Positions 18,253 to 28,308 of a stretch of DNA of 64,000 bases are shown here, in pieces (within the stretch, counting starts at the first letter, position 1; every line of letters begins with the position of its first letter). The DNA comes from Ochrobactrum sp. CGA5 (GTDB lineage Bacteria; Pseudomonadota; Alphaproteobacteria; Rhizobiales; Rhizobiaceae). Below the pieces are notes generated by a model, which saw nothing but the letters and a program-made list of their open reading frames with translations, was not told where the DNA came from and searched no databases. The stretch is from assembly GCF_006345815.1 (NCBI RefSeq), contig NZ_VCIG01000007.1:62001-126000 (forward strand), given 5' to 3'. The position numbers and the translations under genes were made by a program.

Positions 18253-19083
18253 TTATGCCTTTTCGCTATGCGCGCGGAGCAGCGCCAGAATGGCGGCTGC
18301 GGTTTCCTCAATCGACCGGCGCGATACATCAATGATCGGCCAGCCGTGCCGGTTGCATATATTACGCGCATAAGCCAGTTCTTCCGATATGGAAACGCGA
18401 TCCGTATAAAGCCCTGTATCCAGCGACGGCACATTGCCGAGTGGCCGGTTTTGACGGATTTGCGAAATCCGTTCGGCTGTCGCGACCAGCCCCACGATCA
18501 ACGGCCGTTTCGCCGTGAAAAGCACCTCGGGCAGGGGAATCCCCAGCACAATCGGAACATTGGTGGCCTTGATGCCGCGATTGGCGAGATAGATGCTTGT
18601 CGGGGTCTTGGAAGTGCGTGAAATACCGACAAGAATGACGTCGGCTTCCTCGATATCATAAGGCAGTTGCCCGTCATCATGTTCCATCGTGAAATTAAGC
18701 GCGTCGATCCGCCGGAAATAATCGGCATTGAGGACATGCTGCGCGCTGGCGCGGCGATGGGCCGGTGCGCCTAGATAGGATTGAAACGTATTCAGCACCG
18801 GTTCCAACACAGACACGCTCGGCACGCCCATTTCGGCGCAGGATTCGTCAATGATCGCCGCCAGTTTCTGGTCGACTATTGTATAGAGCACGATGCCAGG
18901 TTCCGCATCGATGCCCTCAAGAACCTTGCGCAACTGTTTTTCGGTGCGGATCAGCGGATAGATATGCTCGATGGCACGCGCATTGGCATATTGCGCCGCT
19001 GCCGCTCGGCCAGCCGCCAAGAGAGTCTCTCCCGTCGCATCAGAAATCAAATGAAGATGAAAGTAGGAAAGCGGTCTGGTCAC
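18253..19083 (-). CDS. ppsR: Pyruvate, phosphate dikinase regulatory protein (kinase/pyrophosphorylase)
   Basis: PpsR-family (DUF299) proteins inactivate and reactivate pyruvate phosphate dikinase or PEP synthase by ADP-dependent phosphorylation and phosphate-dependent dephosphorylation of a Thr. The 276-residue protein starts at a GTG ([20 protein letters not shown]) that has an AGGAGGG Shine-Dalgarno ten bases upstream; an upstream in-frame ATG would extend into the putative origin region. The P-loop-like motif is [15 protein letters not shown]. The gene is first in the leftward block and is the left neighbour of oriC, as in other Rhizobiales. Confidence 0.93.
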   Translation of the reverse strand: MTRPLSYFHLHLISDATGETLLAAGRAAAAQYANARAIEHIYPLIRTEKQLRKVLEGIDAEPGIVLYTIVDQKLAAIIDESCAEMGVPSVSVLEPVLNTFQSYLGAPAHRRASAQHVLNADYFRRIDALNFTMEHDDGQLPYDIEEADVILVGISRTSKTPTSIYLANRGIKATNVPIVLGIPLPEVLFTAKRPLIVGLVATAERISQIRQNRPLGNVPSLDTGLYTDRVSISEELAYARNICNRHGWPIIDVSRRSIEETAAAILALLRAHSEKA

Positions 19084-19116
19084 AGTTTTGTTGCCCTCCT
19101 GTTGACGGCTGTGCGT

Positions 19117-19538
19117 AAAGGCCGAACGTCTTCCACAAGCCATGGCAGGCCGTGGGAAACTTGGCAAGTCATCCACAATGGGCGAACATGTGGCGAGCGG
19201 TCTTCAACATGTGTGGACAAGACTCATGAAAACGCGAAATCCCGTCTTAATTCCCAGCTTTTCCACATATGCGCATGAACTGCGTCAATTGGTAACCCTT
19301 TATATTAAAAGAAAGAACTGAGTTTTCATTGTATTTGATCAGACTATCGGTGAATGATTGCACAGGATGAAGTGTCAAACGCGGAACTGTGGGGAAAACA
19401 GGGGCAGACCTTAATCCCCGATTCCAACAGACTCTAAGAATCAAAAGATTCCTGAATCATCCTTTCTTTATGAGAGCCGGACTGGATAACTTCAGACCAA
19501 AGCCGGATCAGCTAACCAACAGGGCGGATAGAAATCAG
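19117..19538. other. Putative chromosomal replication origin (oriC)
   Basis: The 455-base gap between divergent ppsR and hemE holds no gene. It contains DnaA-box-like sites: TCATCCACA (19169-19177), TTGTCCACA on the minus strand (19212-19220) and TTTTCCACA (19259-19267), each one mismatch from TTATCCACA, and weaker ones at 19129-19137 and 19388-19396. An AT-rich stretch at about 19286-19350 could be the unwinding element. In Caulobacter and Rhizobiales the chromosomal origin lies beside hemE, and parAB and parS sites are within 11 kb here. The origin call is therefore strong; exact limits are inferred. Confidence 0.85.
19420..19458. promoter_or_regulatory. Cluster of five GANTC (CcrM) sites upstream of hemE
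   Basis: GANTC occurs at 19420, 19430, 19438, 19447 and 19454, five sites in 39 bases, with another at 19221 among the DnaA boxes. Random expectation is about one per 256 bases. GANTC is the target of the cell-cycle methylase CcrM, essential in Brucella and relatives. Position between oriC and the hemE start suggests methylation-dependent control of origin firing or hemE transcription. Confidence 0.7.
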
Positions 19539-20564
19539 ATGAAGCGCAAAGTCTTGAGAGTGATCGACGGTGAAACGGTCTTTCCACCTCCCATCTGGAT
19601 GATGCGCCAAGCCGGACGCTATCTTCCCGAATATCGCGAGACGCGTAAAAAGGCAGGGAGCTTTCTCGATCTTTGCTATTCGCCCGATCTTGCTGTCGAG
19701 GTGACGCTTCAACCAATCCGCCGGTTTGGCTTTGATGCAGCCATTCTCTTTTCGGATATTCTTGTCATTCCCCACGCCCTTGGACGCGACCTTCGGTTTG
19801 AAGAAGGCAAGGGGCCCTTGATGACACCGATTGATGCAGACGAGATTTTCTGGCTCGAGACGGAAGGGGTCGCCAAAAGGCTGGAGCCGGTCTATGAGAC
19901 GGTTCGGTTGCTGCGGGAGCAGCTGCCCGACGAAACCACGCTGCTCGGCTTCTGTGGCGCTCCTTGGACTGTTGCGACCTATATGATCGCCGGTCATGGC
20001 ACACCGGACCAGGCACCAGCCCGTCTTTTCGCCTACCGCTTCCCGGAAGCTTTTGAAAAGCTCCTGAACGATCTTGCCGATGTTTCCGCCGAGTATCTCA
20101 TCGAACAGCTCGATGCCGGTGCTGATGCGGTCCAGATTTTCGATTCATGGTCGGGCGTTCTGGATGAGGATTGCTTTGAGCGTTTCTGTATCCGGCCCGT
20201 TGCACGGATCGTCCAGAAGGTAAGGGCGGTTTATCCGGAGGCCCGCATCATCGGCTTCCCGAAAGGGGCAGGGATACTTTATGCAGGCTATCGCGAAAAG
20301 ACTGGAGTGGACGCTCTTGGTCTCGATTGGTCCGTTCCCTTTTCATTTGCCGCTGCGCTCCAAGAAGAAGGCGCGATACAGGGCAATCTCGATCCGCTGC
20401 GTGTGGTAGCAGGCGGCAATGCGCTGGATGAAGGCGTGGACACTATCCTCGAACGTCTCGGCCAAGGCCCGTTGATTTTCAATCTTGGGCACGGGATTAC
20501 ACCACAGGCACCGATCGAAAATGTACATCGTATGATTGATCGGATTCGTGGAGGGAAATCATGA
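19539..20564 (+). CDS. hemE: Uroporphyrinogen decarboxylase
   Basis: HemE removes four carboxyl groups from uroporphyrinogen III to make coproporphyrinogen III in haem synthesis. The chosen ATG gives 341 residues starting [18 protein letters not shown], with the signature [18 protein letters not shown], then [15 protein letters not shown] and [16 protein letters not shown]. The frame is open 50 codons further upstream, but that part overlaps the GANTC cluster and lacks family similarity. hemJ overlaps its end by four bases. hemE beside the origin is a conserved alphaproteobacterial arrangement. Confidence 0.97.
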   Translation: MKRKVLRVIDGETVFPPPIWMMRQAGRYLPEYRETRKKAGSFLDLCYSPDLAVEVTLQPIRRFGFDAAILFSDILVIPHALGRDLRFEEGKGPLMTPIDADEIFWLETEGVAKRLEPVYETVRLLREQLPDETTLLGFCGAPWTVATYMIAGHGTPDQAPARLFAYRFPEAFEKLLNDLADVSAEYLIEQLDAGADAVQIFDSWSGVLDEDCFERFCIRPVARIVQKVRAVYPEARIIGFPKGAGILYAGYREKTGVDALGLDWSVPFSFAAALQEEGAIQGNLDPLRVVAGGNALDEGVDTILERLGQGPLIFNLGHGITPQAPIENVHRMIDRIRGGKS

Positions 20565-21097
20565 GCCAGACAGCTCCAGAAAATCGCGGCTCGGCAGTTG
20601 CCATACGCACTGTCGTTTCGCTGGTCGTCGTGGCGCTCGGCGTTTGGGCATTGTTTCACGTGAATCCAGCCGATGCCTATCTCTGGATCAAATCGCTGCA
20701 CGTGATCGCCGTCATAGCCTGGATGGCGGGAATGCTCTATCTGCCGCGCCTGTTCGTCTATCATTGTGCCGCAAAGCCCGGTTCCGAAACATCGGAGACC
20801 TTCAAGGTTATGGAAAAGCGCCTTCTGCGCTTCATCATCAATCCGGCCATGATCGTGAGCTGGATTGCCGGTCTTTGGATGGCCTGGGAAGTCTTCGGTT
20901 TCCAGGGCGGCTGGCTGCATGCGAAACTGCTGCTGGTTGTGCTGATGTCCGGTCTGCACGGCTATCTGGCAAAATCCACGCGGCTATTCGCTGAAGACCG
21001 CAACATGCGCTCGGCCAAACATTGGCGAATCATGAATGAAGTGCCGACGGTTCTGATGATTCTGATCGTCATACTGGTAATCGTTAAACCGTTCTGA
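20561..21097 (+). CDS. hemJ: Protoporphyrinogen oxidase HemJ
   Basis: HemJ is the membrane enzyme that oxidises protoporphyrinogen IX in bacteria lacking HemG and HemY. The 178-residue protein has four hydrophobic segments, with the conserved His and Arg in [25 protein letters not shown] and the motif [16 protein letters not shown]; the Lys-rich loop [20 protein letters not shown] follows. It is translationally coupled to hemE (ATGA overlap), so two haem steps share a transcript. The N-terminal extension of about 35 residues includes a first hydrophobic stretch. A parS-like site lies inside the gene. Confidence 0.93.
   Translation: MSQTAPENRGSAVAIRTVVSLVVVALGVWALFHVNPADAYLWIKSLHVIAVIAWMAGMLYLPRLFVYHCAAKPGSETSETFKVMEKRLLRFIINPAMIVSWIAGLWMAWEVFGFQGGWLHAKLLLVVLMSGLHGYLAKSTRLFAEDRNMRSAKHWRIMNEVPTVLMILIVILVIVKPF
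20652..20667. promoter_or_regulatory. Degenerate parS-like site inside hemJ
   Basis: TGTTTCACGTGAATCC matches 14 of 16 bases of the parS consensus and is identical to the site in hisH at 5708. It lies about 1.1 kb from the putative origin hemE promoter region. Confidence 0.5.
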
Positions 21098-21102
21098 TTC
21101 CA

Positions 21103-21150
21103 CTAAACAGTTCCAGCAGAGTAGGAAGTGGCTTTGCTGGAACTGTTTAG
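21103..21150. repeat. Perfect 16-bp inverted repeat in the hemJ-rho gap
   Basis: CTAAACAGTTCCAGCA (21103-21118) is exactly complementary to TGCTGGAACTGTTTAG (21135-21150), with a 16-base loop. It starts five bases after the hemJ stop. There is no T tract, so it is not a standard intrinsic terminator; it may protect the hemEJ mRNA 3' end or be a dispersed repeat. The remaining 270 bases up to rho hold no gene and probably include the rho promoter and a leader RNA; Rho is autoregulated in E. coli through such a leader. Confidence 0.75.
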
Positions 21151-21418
21151 AAACAGGTAGTTAGATCGATCTGGCTCTGGTCGGCGTTTCTCCGGCGTCG
21201 TTCACAATCAAAACCGATTGCCGGTTTTCTGCCATTTTTCTGTTGCAGAAATTTTCCGCTATCCCTACATGAGACTTGCTCTGCATGCTTCAAATCGGTA
21301 TGTAGTAAGCCTCTTCCCTTCAAGACAGCAGGCCTTCGATGCCGGTCACGATCTTCAGGTGGCCACCTTTCCGAACAACTGCATTTTCTCCTTACATTTT
21401 AAAAAGAGTTCCTCATCC

Positions 21419-22684
21419 ATGCAGGAAATGAAACTACAAGAACTAAAGAACAAGACACCGGTGGAGCTGCTGGCTTTCGCCGAAACGCTTGAGGTCGAAA
21501 ACGCGAGCGCCATGCGCAAGCAGGAACTGATGTTCGCGATCCTCAAGAAGCTGGCGGCTCAGGACGTCGAAATTATCGGCGAGGGCGTCGTTGAAGTGCT
21601 GCAGGACGGATTTGGCTTCCTGCGTTCTGCCGATGCCAACTATCTGCCCGGCCCTGACGATATTTATATTTCACCCTCGCAGCTGCGTCGTTTTTCTCTC
21701 AAGACCGGTGACACGGTCGAAGGCCCGATCCGCGGCCCCAAGGAAGGCGAGCGTTATTTCGCGCTGCTCAAGGTTAATACGATCAATTTTGAAGACCCGG
21801 AAAAAATCCGACACAAGGTTCACTTCGACAATCTGACGCCGCTCTACCCGAACGAGCGCTTCAAGATGGAACTGGAAGTTCCAACCTCCAAGGATCTTTC
21901 GCCGCGCGTCATCGATCTGGTGGCCCCGCTCGGAAAGGGCCAGCGCGGTCTCATCGTCGCTCCGCCACGTACCGGTAAGACTGTTCTTCTCCAGAACATT
22001 GCCCATTCGATCACTGCAAATCATCCAGAATGCTATCTGATCGTTCTCCTGATCGACGAGCGTCCGGAAGAAGTGACCGACATGCAGCGCTCCGTGAAGG
22101 GGGAAGTGATTTCCTCGACCTTCGATGAACCGGCTGCACGTCACGTTCAGGTGGCCGAAATGGTCATCGAAAAGGCTAAGCGCCTTGTCGAACATGGTCG
22201 CGATGTTGTGATCCTGCTGGACTCGATCACACGTCTCGGCCGCGCCTACAACACGGTTGTGCCGTCTTCCGGCAAGGTCCTGACCGGCGGTGTGGACGCC
22301 AATGCATTGCAGCGCCCGAAGCGCTTCTTCGGTGCTGCGCGTAACATCGAAGAAGGCGGTTCGCTTACCATCATCGCAACCGCGCTGATCGATACGGGTA
22401 GCCGTATGGACGAAGTGATCTTTGAAGAATTCAAGGGCACCGGCAACTCGGAAATCGTGCTCGACCGCAAGGTTGCAGACAAGCGTATCTTCCCGGCCAT
22501 GGACATTCTCAAATCCGGCACCCGCAAGGAAGACCTGCTGGTTCCGCGCGCCGATCTGCAGAAGATCTTCGTTCTGCGCCGTATCCTCGCACCGATGGGT
22601 ACGACCGATGCGATCGAATTCCTTATCGACAAGCTCAAGCAGACCAAGAGCAATTCGGAATTCTTCGACTCGATGAATACCTAA
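21419..22684 (+). CDS. rho: Transcription termination factor Rho
   Basis: Rho is the hexameric RNA-dependent ATPase that terminates untranslated transcripts. The 421-residue protein starts [18 protein letters not shown]; the frame is open 67 codons upstream but those residues are not part of the family. Regions in order: N-terminal helical domain, cold-shock RNA-binding domain with [11 protein letters not shown] and [13 protein letters not shown], Walker A in [12 protein letters not shown], Walker [16 protein letters not shown], and the Q/R-loop region [20 protein letters not shown]. Length matches the E. coli protein (419). Confidence 0.98.
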   Translation: MQEMKLQELKNKTPVELLAFAETLEVENASAMRKQELMFAILKKLAAQDVEIIGEGVVEVLQDGFGFLRSADANYLPGPDDIYISPSQLRRFSLKTGDTVEGPIRGPKEGERYFALLKVNTINFEDPEKIRHKVHFDNLTPLYPNERFKMELEVPTSKDLSPRVIDLVAPLGKGQRGLIVAPPRTGKTVLLQNIAHSITANHPECYLIVLLIDERPEEVTDMQRSVKGEVISSTFDEPAARHVQVAEMVIEKAKRLVEHGRDVVILLDSITRLGRAYNTVVPSSGKVLTGGVDANALQRPKRFFGAARNIEEGGSLTIIATALIDTGSRMDEVIFEEFKGTGNSEIVLDRKVADKRIFPAMDILKSGTRKEDLLVPRADLQKIFVLRRILAPMGTTDAIEFLIDKLKQTKSNSEFFDSMNT

Positions 22685-22709
22685 ACATTGTCCGGTTCAA
22701 ACCGTTTGA

Positions 22710-22748
22710 GAAGCGCCGCACGGGAAACCATTGCGGCGCTTCTTGTTT
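22710..22748 (+). terminator. Rho-independent terminator of rho
   Basis: GAAGCGCCGCA pairs perfectly with TGCGGCGCTTC across an 11-base loop and is followed by TTGTTT. It directly abuts the stop of the convergent thioredoxin-domain gene. Confidence 0.88.
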
Positions 22749-24760
22749 CAGGAAGTTTTGCCGAGAAGCAGTCGTAATGCGTCGGCGCTTTCAACGGGTG
22801 GCAGGCACACATGGCCCTTGCAGAACCAGGCCGACGGATGCGCAGGCTCCGCAGTTCCTCCGGTCGGTAGTTCTATTGTCCTGCCCGTCTCAAATCGCAC
22901 AAACTTGTCCACACGTCGCGGATCGGGATTTCGATTCGCTGTCGAAACAAGTTCTCCGGCGTCGTCCTCGGTCGCTACAACAAGGGAAAGCGGTTCGGCT
23001 GCAAAGCGAGCCGCATTCAATATTCCAATCTGTCCATATTGCTGCGCGAAGGCTCGCCCGAGCGCCTGTTCGATCAGCTTCTCATTGCTCTGATAGAGAT
23101 CGATATTACCCGTTGCGAGAAACAGTCTTGTCAGTGCTTCAATGATCTGGCTGGTCGCACTCGGTATCGCTTCATCATAGTCGCCATAGGCGTGTAGGAT
23201 GACATCATCGGTATCCAGTGCGGACAGGCGATAATTACCGGCACCGTCGCGGTGACTGTCATCGAGCGCCTTCTTGAAGTTTAATGCATCATCAATGAAA
23301 GCCTGCCCATTTGTTGCTTCATAAAGAGCAATGGCTGCATTGATCATCGATGCATAATCAGTTGAAAGGGCAGGGTAGAGAAGCGAATTTTCCATGCGGC
23401 AATGTGCGATCCGGCCGTCGCGAAAGCTGCTCACTTTGGAGCGATAGGCATCGACCGCAAGATTGATCCAGTCCTGTCGTCCAAAACTCCGACCTGCTTC
23501 GGCTAATGCCCTGATAGCTAGCCCATTCCAATCAGTCAGCGCTTTCTCATCCCGTCCGGGGCGTGTCCGCAACTCGCGACGCGCAAGCAGCTTTTGTCGT
23601 GACGCTTTTATCATTGGGGGCAGGGATGTGCCGTTATCGACTGCGTGAAGGCGGTTCAGGATGTTGTGCCCTTCCCAGTTTCCACCCGTTGTGACGCCGT
23701 AATAATCCTTGAAGGCTTGGCTATCGTCGCCAAGCACCTTATCAATCTCCTGTTCGCTCCAGACGTAAAACCGTCCTTCTTCGCCTTCGCTATCGGCATC
23801 GAGACTGGAAGCAAAACTTCCATCGGAAAGACGCATTTCCCGCATCAGCCAATCGACGGTCTCTTCGATTCGCAAACGAAACAAATCATTTCCGGTCTCG
23901 GCGAAAGCGTAAGTCGCATGGCGAATGAACTGGGCGTTGTCATAGAGCATTTTTTCGAAATGCGGCACCAGCCAGTTGGCATCGGTAGAGTACCGGCAAA
24001 GCCCGCCACCCAGATGGTCATAAATCCCGCCCTGCAGCATAACCTTGAGCGACAGGAGGAAATTGTCCCGATGGGTTTCGTTGCGCCCATAGAGCCAGGA
24101 GAGCCATAGATTGTCCATGAAAGGCGCGTTGGGGAATTTTGGCGCTCCTTCTATTCCACCCCAAACCCGATCAATCAGGCTGCTGATGCGTGTGGCGATC
24201 TCGTCAAATCGCTCAACTTCATTTGTTACCGGGGCGATCTGCGCTGCCAGACGACCTTCCAGATGATCGAAGACGGCCTGTGCGTTATGGTTAATTTTCT
24301 CTTTGTCTTTCTGCCACAGATTGTTGACCGCATGCAGCACATCGACAAAGCCCGGCATGTTGTGGCGCCTGTGCGGTGGAAAGTAGGTACCTCCCCAGAA
24401 GGGCTTGCCGTCCGGTCTCAGAAACATGGTTAGCGGCCAGCCGCCCTGTTGTCCCATCGCCCCAAGCGCGGCCATATAAATCTGGTCTATGTCGGGGCGT
24501 TCTTCGCGATCCACCTTCACATTGACGAACAAGGCATTCATAACCGCGGCCACGTCAGGATTCTCGAACGACTCATGCGCCATAACATGGCACCAGTGGC
24601 AGGCGGCATAACCGACCGATAGCAGAATTGGCCGGTCGAGCTTTTTTGCAACGCCCAATGCTTCTTTGCCCCAGGGCTGCCAGTGGACTGGATTATCGGC
24701 ATGCTGGCGCAGATAGGCGCTGGGTGCTTCGGCAAGGCGATTGCGGTCTAACTCTGTCAT
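22748..24760 (-). CDS. Thioredoxin-domain protein, YyaL/SPATA20 (DUF255) family
   Basis: The 670-residue protein opens with a thioredoxin-like domain, with a CxxC in AACHWCHVMAHESFE (about residue 54), then GGWPLTMFLRPDGKPFWGGTYFP, followed by a long alpha/alpha toroid resembling glycosidase or epimerase folds (about residues 190-660). This is the DUF255/YyaL family, conserved from bacteria to human SPATA20; the activity is not firmly established. No signal peptide is present, so it is cytosolic. It is monocistronic, divergent from mnmE. Confidence 0.9.
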   Translation of the reverse strand: MTELDRNRLAEAPSAYLRQHADNPVHWQPWGKEALGVAKKLDRPILLSVGYAACHWCHVMAHESFENPDVAAVMNALFVNVKVDREERPDIDQIYMAALGAMGQQGGWPLTMFLRPDGKPFWGGTYFPPHRRHNMPGFVDVLHAVNNLWQKDKEKINHNAQAVFDHLEGRLAAQIAPVTNEVERFDEIATRISSLIDRVWGGIEGAPKFPNAPFMDNLWLSWLYGRNETHRDNFLLSLKVMLQGGIYDHLGGGLCRYSTDANWLVPHFEKMLYDNAQFIRHATYAFAETGNDLFRLRIEETVDWLMREMRLSDGSFASSLDADSEGEEGRFYVWSEQEIDKVLGDDSQAFKDYYGVTTGGNWEGHNILNRLHAVDNGTSLPPMIKASRQKLLARRELRTRPGRDEKALTDWNGLAIRALAEAGRSFGRQDWINLAVDAYRSKVSSFRDGRIAHCRMENSLLYPALSTDYASMINAAIALYEATNGQAFIDDALNFKKALDDSHRDGAGNYRLSALDTDDVILHAYGDYDEAIPSATSQIIEALTRLFLATGNIDLYQSNEKLIEQALGRAFAQQYGQIGILNAARFAAEPLSLVVATEDDAGELVSTANRNPDPRRVDKFVRFETGRTIELPTGGTAEPAHPSAWFCKGHVCLPPVESADALRLLLGKTS

Positions 24761-24853
24761 AGGGCTTTTCTTTCACGGCATGAATGAATATGCCATTCCT
24801 TCAGCATCCGTTTGGTTGTTTTTGTCCTTATTGATTATAGGTCAGGAAAAGAA

Positions 24854-26182
24854 ATGAGCGAGATCTCTTCCTTTCAAGATACGATTTTTGCTCTGTCCAG
24901 CGGGCGTCTGCCGTCCGGTGTTGCCGTCGTGCGTATTTCTGGCCCTAAAGTTCGGTTCGTACTCGAAACGATAATCGGACATATACCGACGCCGCGATAT
25001 GCGGCCTACAAGCTATTCCGTAGCCGAAATGGAGACGCTATCGACCGGGGACTGGTGTTATTCTTCCCCGGACCCAACAGCTTTACAGGCGAGGATTGCG
25101 CCGAATTTCATTTGCATGGCGGTAAAGCCGTTGTCGAAAAGCTCTTATCGGTAATGGGTGAGCTGGCCGGCTGTCGGATAGCGGAAGCAGGAGAGTTTAC
25201 GCGGCGCGCTTTTTCCAACGGTAAGATGGATCTGACCATAGCGGAGGGTCTCGCGGATCTGATCGCAGCCGAGACAGAAGGACAGCGGCGACTTGCTTTA
25301 CAAGTCGCATCCGGCGCGCAGCGCCAGCTCTACACGGAATGGCGTCAGCATTTGCTCCGTGCGCGCGCATTCATCGAAGCCGAACTGGACTTTGCAGATG
25401 AAAGTGACGTGCCGGGATCAATATCGGAACAGGTCTGGCAATCGCTGACACTGTTGAAGAGTAAGATCAAGGACCATATAGCGAGCGGTAAGCGTGCCTC
25501 CATGCTACGCGACGGGTTGCATGTCGTGATTGTCGGTGCGCCGAATGCAGGTAAATCCAGCCTGCTCAACTTTCTGGCAGGGCGCGAAGTGGCGATCATT
25601 TCTGAAGAAGCCGGGACAACCCGCGATCTTCTGGAAGTCAAACTCGATCTGGGCGGCATCCCGGTTTACATCATAGACACGGCGGGCCTACGGGACACCG
25701 ATAGTTCCGTCGAAAGGATCGGGATTGAACGTGCCCGTGCACGTATGGCTGACGCTGATCTGGTTCTCCTGCTCGAAGATATGAATGATCCGATTGCTGT
25801 CGCGCCTGAGGAGACGTCAGCGGTGCTGTGGAAGATTGGGACCAAGGCTGATCTTGAGGATGCGTCCACGGATAGCTGGACGCGGCGCATTTCAACGAAA
25901 ACCGGTGAGGGGTTGAATGAGCTGCTGAGCGATCTCCAAAGCTTCGCCGAATCTCAGATCGGCCGGATAGAAGATGCTGTCCCCACGCGGCAAAGACATA
26001 TCAGTCTTCTGCAATCGACCGTCACCGAGATAGAGAAGGCAGTGAACGGTACACATCTACCATTGGAGCTGCGTGCGGAGAACATGCGTCTGGCATCCCA
26101 GTATCTCGGACGCATTACCGGGGATGTCGATGTTGAAGAAATTCTGGACGTTATTTTTTCACAGTTCTGCATTGGGAAATGA
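24854..26182 (+). CDS. mnmE: tRNA modification GTPase MnmE
   Basis: MnmE with MnmG installs the (carboxymethyl)aminomethyl group on U34 of certain tRNAs. The 442-residue protein starts MSEISSFQDTIFALSSG with an AGGAAAAGAA ribosome site; 14 codons of open frame upstream were rejected. An N-terminal folate-binding domain (to about residue 115) is followed by a helical domain containing the inserted G domain: G1 GAPNAGKSSLLN, G2 EAGTTRDLLE, G3 DTAGLRD, G4 TKAD. It ends in the obligatory FCIGK with the catalytic Cys. The TGA stop forms the first bases of a parS site. Confidence 0.97.
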   Translation: MSEISSFQDTIFALSSGRLPSGVAVVRISGPKVRFVLETIIGHIPTPRYAAYKLFRSRNGDAIDRGLVLFFPGPNSFTGEDCAEFHLHGGKAVVEKLLSVMGELAGCRIAEAGEFTRRAFSNGKMDLTIAEGLADLIAAETEGQRRLALQVASGAQRQLYTEWRQHLLRARAFIEAELDFADESDVPGSISEQVWQSLTLLKSKIKDHIASGKRASMLRDGLHVVIVGAPNAGKSSLLNFLAGREVAIISEEAGTTRDLLEVKLDLGGIPVYIIDTAGLRDTDSSVERIGIERARARMADADLVLLLEDMNDPIAVAPEETSAVLWKIGTKADLEDASTDSWTRRISTKTGEGLNELLSDLQSFAESQIGRIEDAVPTRQRHISLLQSTVTEIEKAVNGTHLPLELRAENMRLASQYLGRITGDVDVEEILDVIFSQFCIGK

Positions 26183-26195
26183 TTCACGTGAAACA
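26180..26195. promoter_or_regulatory. parS site overlapping the mnmE stop codon
   Basis: TGATTCACGTGAAACA has one mismatch to the ParB-binding consensus TGTTTCACGTGAAACA; its first three bases are the mnmE TGA stop. It lies 38 bases before a perfect parS. Confidence 0.85.
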
Positions 26196-26217
26196 CGGAG
26201 GAATCCAGTTTAAGGAT

Positions 26218-26233
26218 TGTTTCACGTGAAACA
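26218..26233. promoter_or_regulatory. Perfect parS site between mnmE and mnmG
   Basis: TGTTTCACGTGAAACA is the exact 16-base palindromic parS consensus bound by chromosomal ParB. It is 2.8 kb from parA and 6.8 kb from the putative oriC. Confidence 0.95.
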
Positions 26234-26397
26234 TCTGTGGAATCTCGCAGGAGCGATTGACTCCCTCTGTCATTCATGAGTCATCCCATCGCCAGATTTG
26301 ATCACCCAACCGGCCGATTTGATCTTCCGTTTTCTGCCCATTCGTGGCAAAGACACATCTTTCAGAAGCGGATTCGAATTGCGTCAGGATGAACCAA

Positions 26398-28308
26398 ATG
26401 AGTTCGACCGAAGCTACAGTCTTTGATGTCATTGTGATCGGCGGCGGCCACGCGGGATGCGAGGCCGCTTCGGCAGCGGCACGTGCTGGCGCCAGAACCG
26501 CTCTTGTAACGCATCACTTTGATACTATTGGTGTTATGTCTTGCAATCCTGCCATTGGTGGGTTGGGAAAAGGGCATCTTGTACGCGAGATCGATGCACT
26601 TGACGGCCTGATGGGGCGTGTCGCCGACGAAGCCGGTATTCAGTTTCGCCTGTTGAACCGCCGCAAGGGACCCGCCGTTCGTGGTCCTCGAACCCAGGCG
26701 GACCGCAAGCTCTATCGGCTTGCCATGCAGAAGCTGATTGCGGCCCAGAACGATCTGTTTGTGATCGAAGGTGGCGCATACGACCTTCGGGAGGAAGAGG
26801 GACGTATCACGGGAGTTGTTCTGTCTGACGGTCGGATTTTGGCGTGCGGTGCCGTTGTTCTGACGACCGGTACATTTCTGAATGGCTTGATCCACATTGG
26901 AGAGAAGAAGATCCCGGCTGGCCGTATGGGTGAACGGCCGGCGCTTGGTCTGTCTGAACGCCTGACCTCGTTTGGTTTTGCGCTTGGTCGTCTCAAGACA
27001 GGCACGCCGCCGCGGCTGGATGGGCGTACTATTGATTGGCAGAGCCTCGATATGCAGTCTGCCGATGAGGAGCCTGTACCTTTCTCTCTCATGACGGATG
27101 GGATAACCACACCCCAGATTGATTGCGGTATCACGCGCACGACGCCGGAAACTCACGCAATCATTCGAGCCAACCTGCATCGGTCCGCCATGTATTCTGG
27201 CTCTATCGAGGGGATTGGTCCGCGATACTGTCCGTCTGTTGAAGACAAGATCGTCAAATTTGGGGATCGCGATGGTCACCAGATATTCCTGGAGCCGGAG
27301 GGACTGGATGACGATACTGTTTATCCGAACGGTATTTCAACATCGCTCCCTGAAGATGTGCAGCGCGACATATTCAAAACCATACCAGGTCTTGAAAAGG
27401 CTGTTATGCTGCAGCCCGGTTATGCAATTGAATATGATTTCATTGATCCTCGCGAGTTAAAGCGCAGCTTGGAAACCAGGAAAGTTACGGGTCTGTTTCT
27501 GGCGGGGCAAATCAACGGCACGACCGGTTATGAAGAGGCCGGTGCGCAAGGCTTGCTTGCGGGTATCAATGCGGCACGGCGCGCATCTGGTGGCGAACCT
27601 GTCATCATACAGCGCACGGAAGCCTATATCGGCGTCATGGTCGATGATCTGACATCACGGGGGGTCAGTGAGCCTTATCGTATGTTTACATCCCGCGCAG
27701 AGTTCCGGCTGTCGCTTCGCGCAGATAATGCCGATCAACGCCTGACGCCATTGGCGGACAAGCTTGGCATACTGGGGCAAGCACGCAAGGAACGGTTTGA
27801 ATCGCGTGAGGCGGCGTTGGATGAGGCGCGATCGCTGACGCAATCACTGACGATTACGCCCAATCAGGCCGGCCATTATGATCTACGTCTCAATCAGGAC
27901 GGTGTGCGTCGTTCGGCCTATGATCTTTTGTCCTATCCAGAAATCGATCTGGATCGTCTAATGCCGATCTGGCCCGAGCTGGTAGCTATCGATCCCGCGA
28001 CGCGGGAAGCTCTAGAGATTGAGGCTCAGTATGCGGTCTATATGGACCGGCAGAAGAGCGACATCGCGGTGATGGAGCGTGAGGAGCAACTGCTCATTCC
28101 AGCAGGCTTGGACATTGATGGAATATCCGGTCTTTCCAATGAGTTGAAGCACAAGCTCAAACAGCGTAAGCCGGAAACGATTGCCGAAGCGCAGCGTGTG
28201 GACGGAATGACGCCTGCTGCATTGGCTCTCCTTATTGCACAGATCAGGAAGTTTGGATATCGCCATCGGAGCGCGTCGTTGTTGTCTGAGGGGCAAGGCG
28301 CAGCATGA
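26398..28308 (+). CDS. mnmG: tRNA modification enzyme MnmG (GidA)
   Basis: MnmG is the FAD/NADH-dependent partner of MnmE in U34 modification. The 636-residue version starting [20 protein letters not shown] was chosen because an AGGA precedes that ATG by seven bases; ATGs 3 and 18 codons upstream are alternatives. Landmarks are the FAD motif [48 protein letters not shown] and [11 protein letters not shown], and the C-terminal MnmE-binding helical region. rsmG overlaps its end by four bases. Confidence 0.98.
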   Translation: MSSTEATVFDVIVIGGGHAGCEAASAAARAGARTALVTHHFDTIGVMSCNPAIGGLGKGHLVREIDALDGLMGRVADEAGIQFRLLNRRKGPAVRGPRTQADRKLYRLAMQKLIAAQNDLFVIEGGAYDLREEEGRITGVVLSDGRILACGAVVLTTGTFLNGLIHIGEKKIPAGRMGERPALGLSERLTSFGFALGRLKTGTPPRLDGRTIDWQSLDMQSADEEPVPFSLMTDGITTPQIDCGITRTTPETHAIIRANLHRSAMYSGSIEGIGPRYCPSVEDKIVKFGDRDGHQIFLEPEGLDDDTVYPNGISTSLPEDVQRDIFKTIPGLEKAVMLQPGYAIEYDFIDPRELKRSLETRKVTGLFLAGQINGTTGYEEAGAQGLLAGINAARRASGGEPVIIQRTEAYIGVMVDDLTSRGVSEPYRMFTSRAEFRLSLRADNADQRLTPLADKLGILGQARKERFESREAALDEARSLTQSLTITPNQAGHYDLRLNQDGVRRSAYDLLSYPEIDLDRLMPIWPELVAIDPATREALEIEAQYAVYMDRQKSDIAVMEREEQLLIPAGLDIDGISGLSNELKHKLKQRKPETIAEAQRVDGMTPAALALLIAQIRKFGYRHRSASLLSEGQGAA

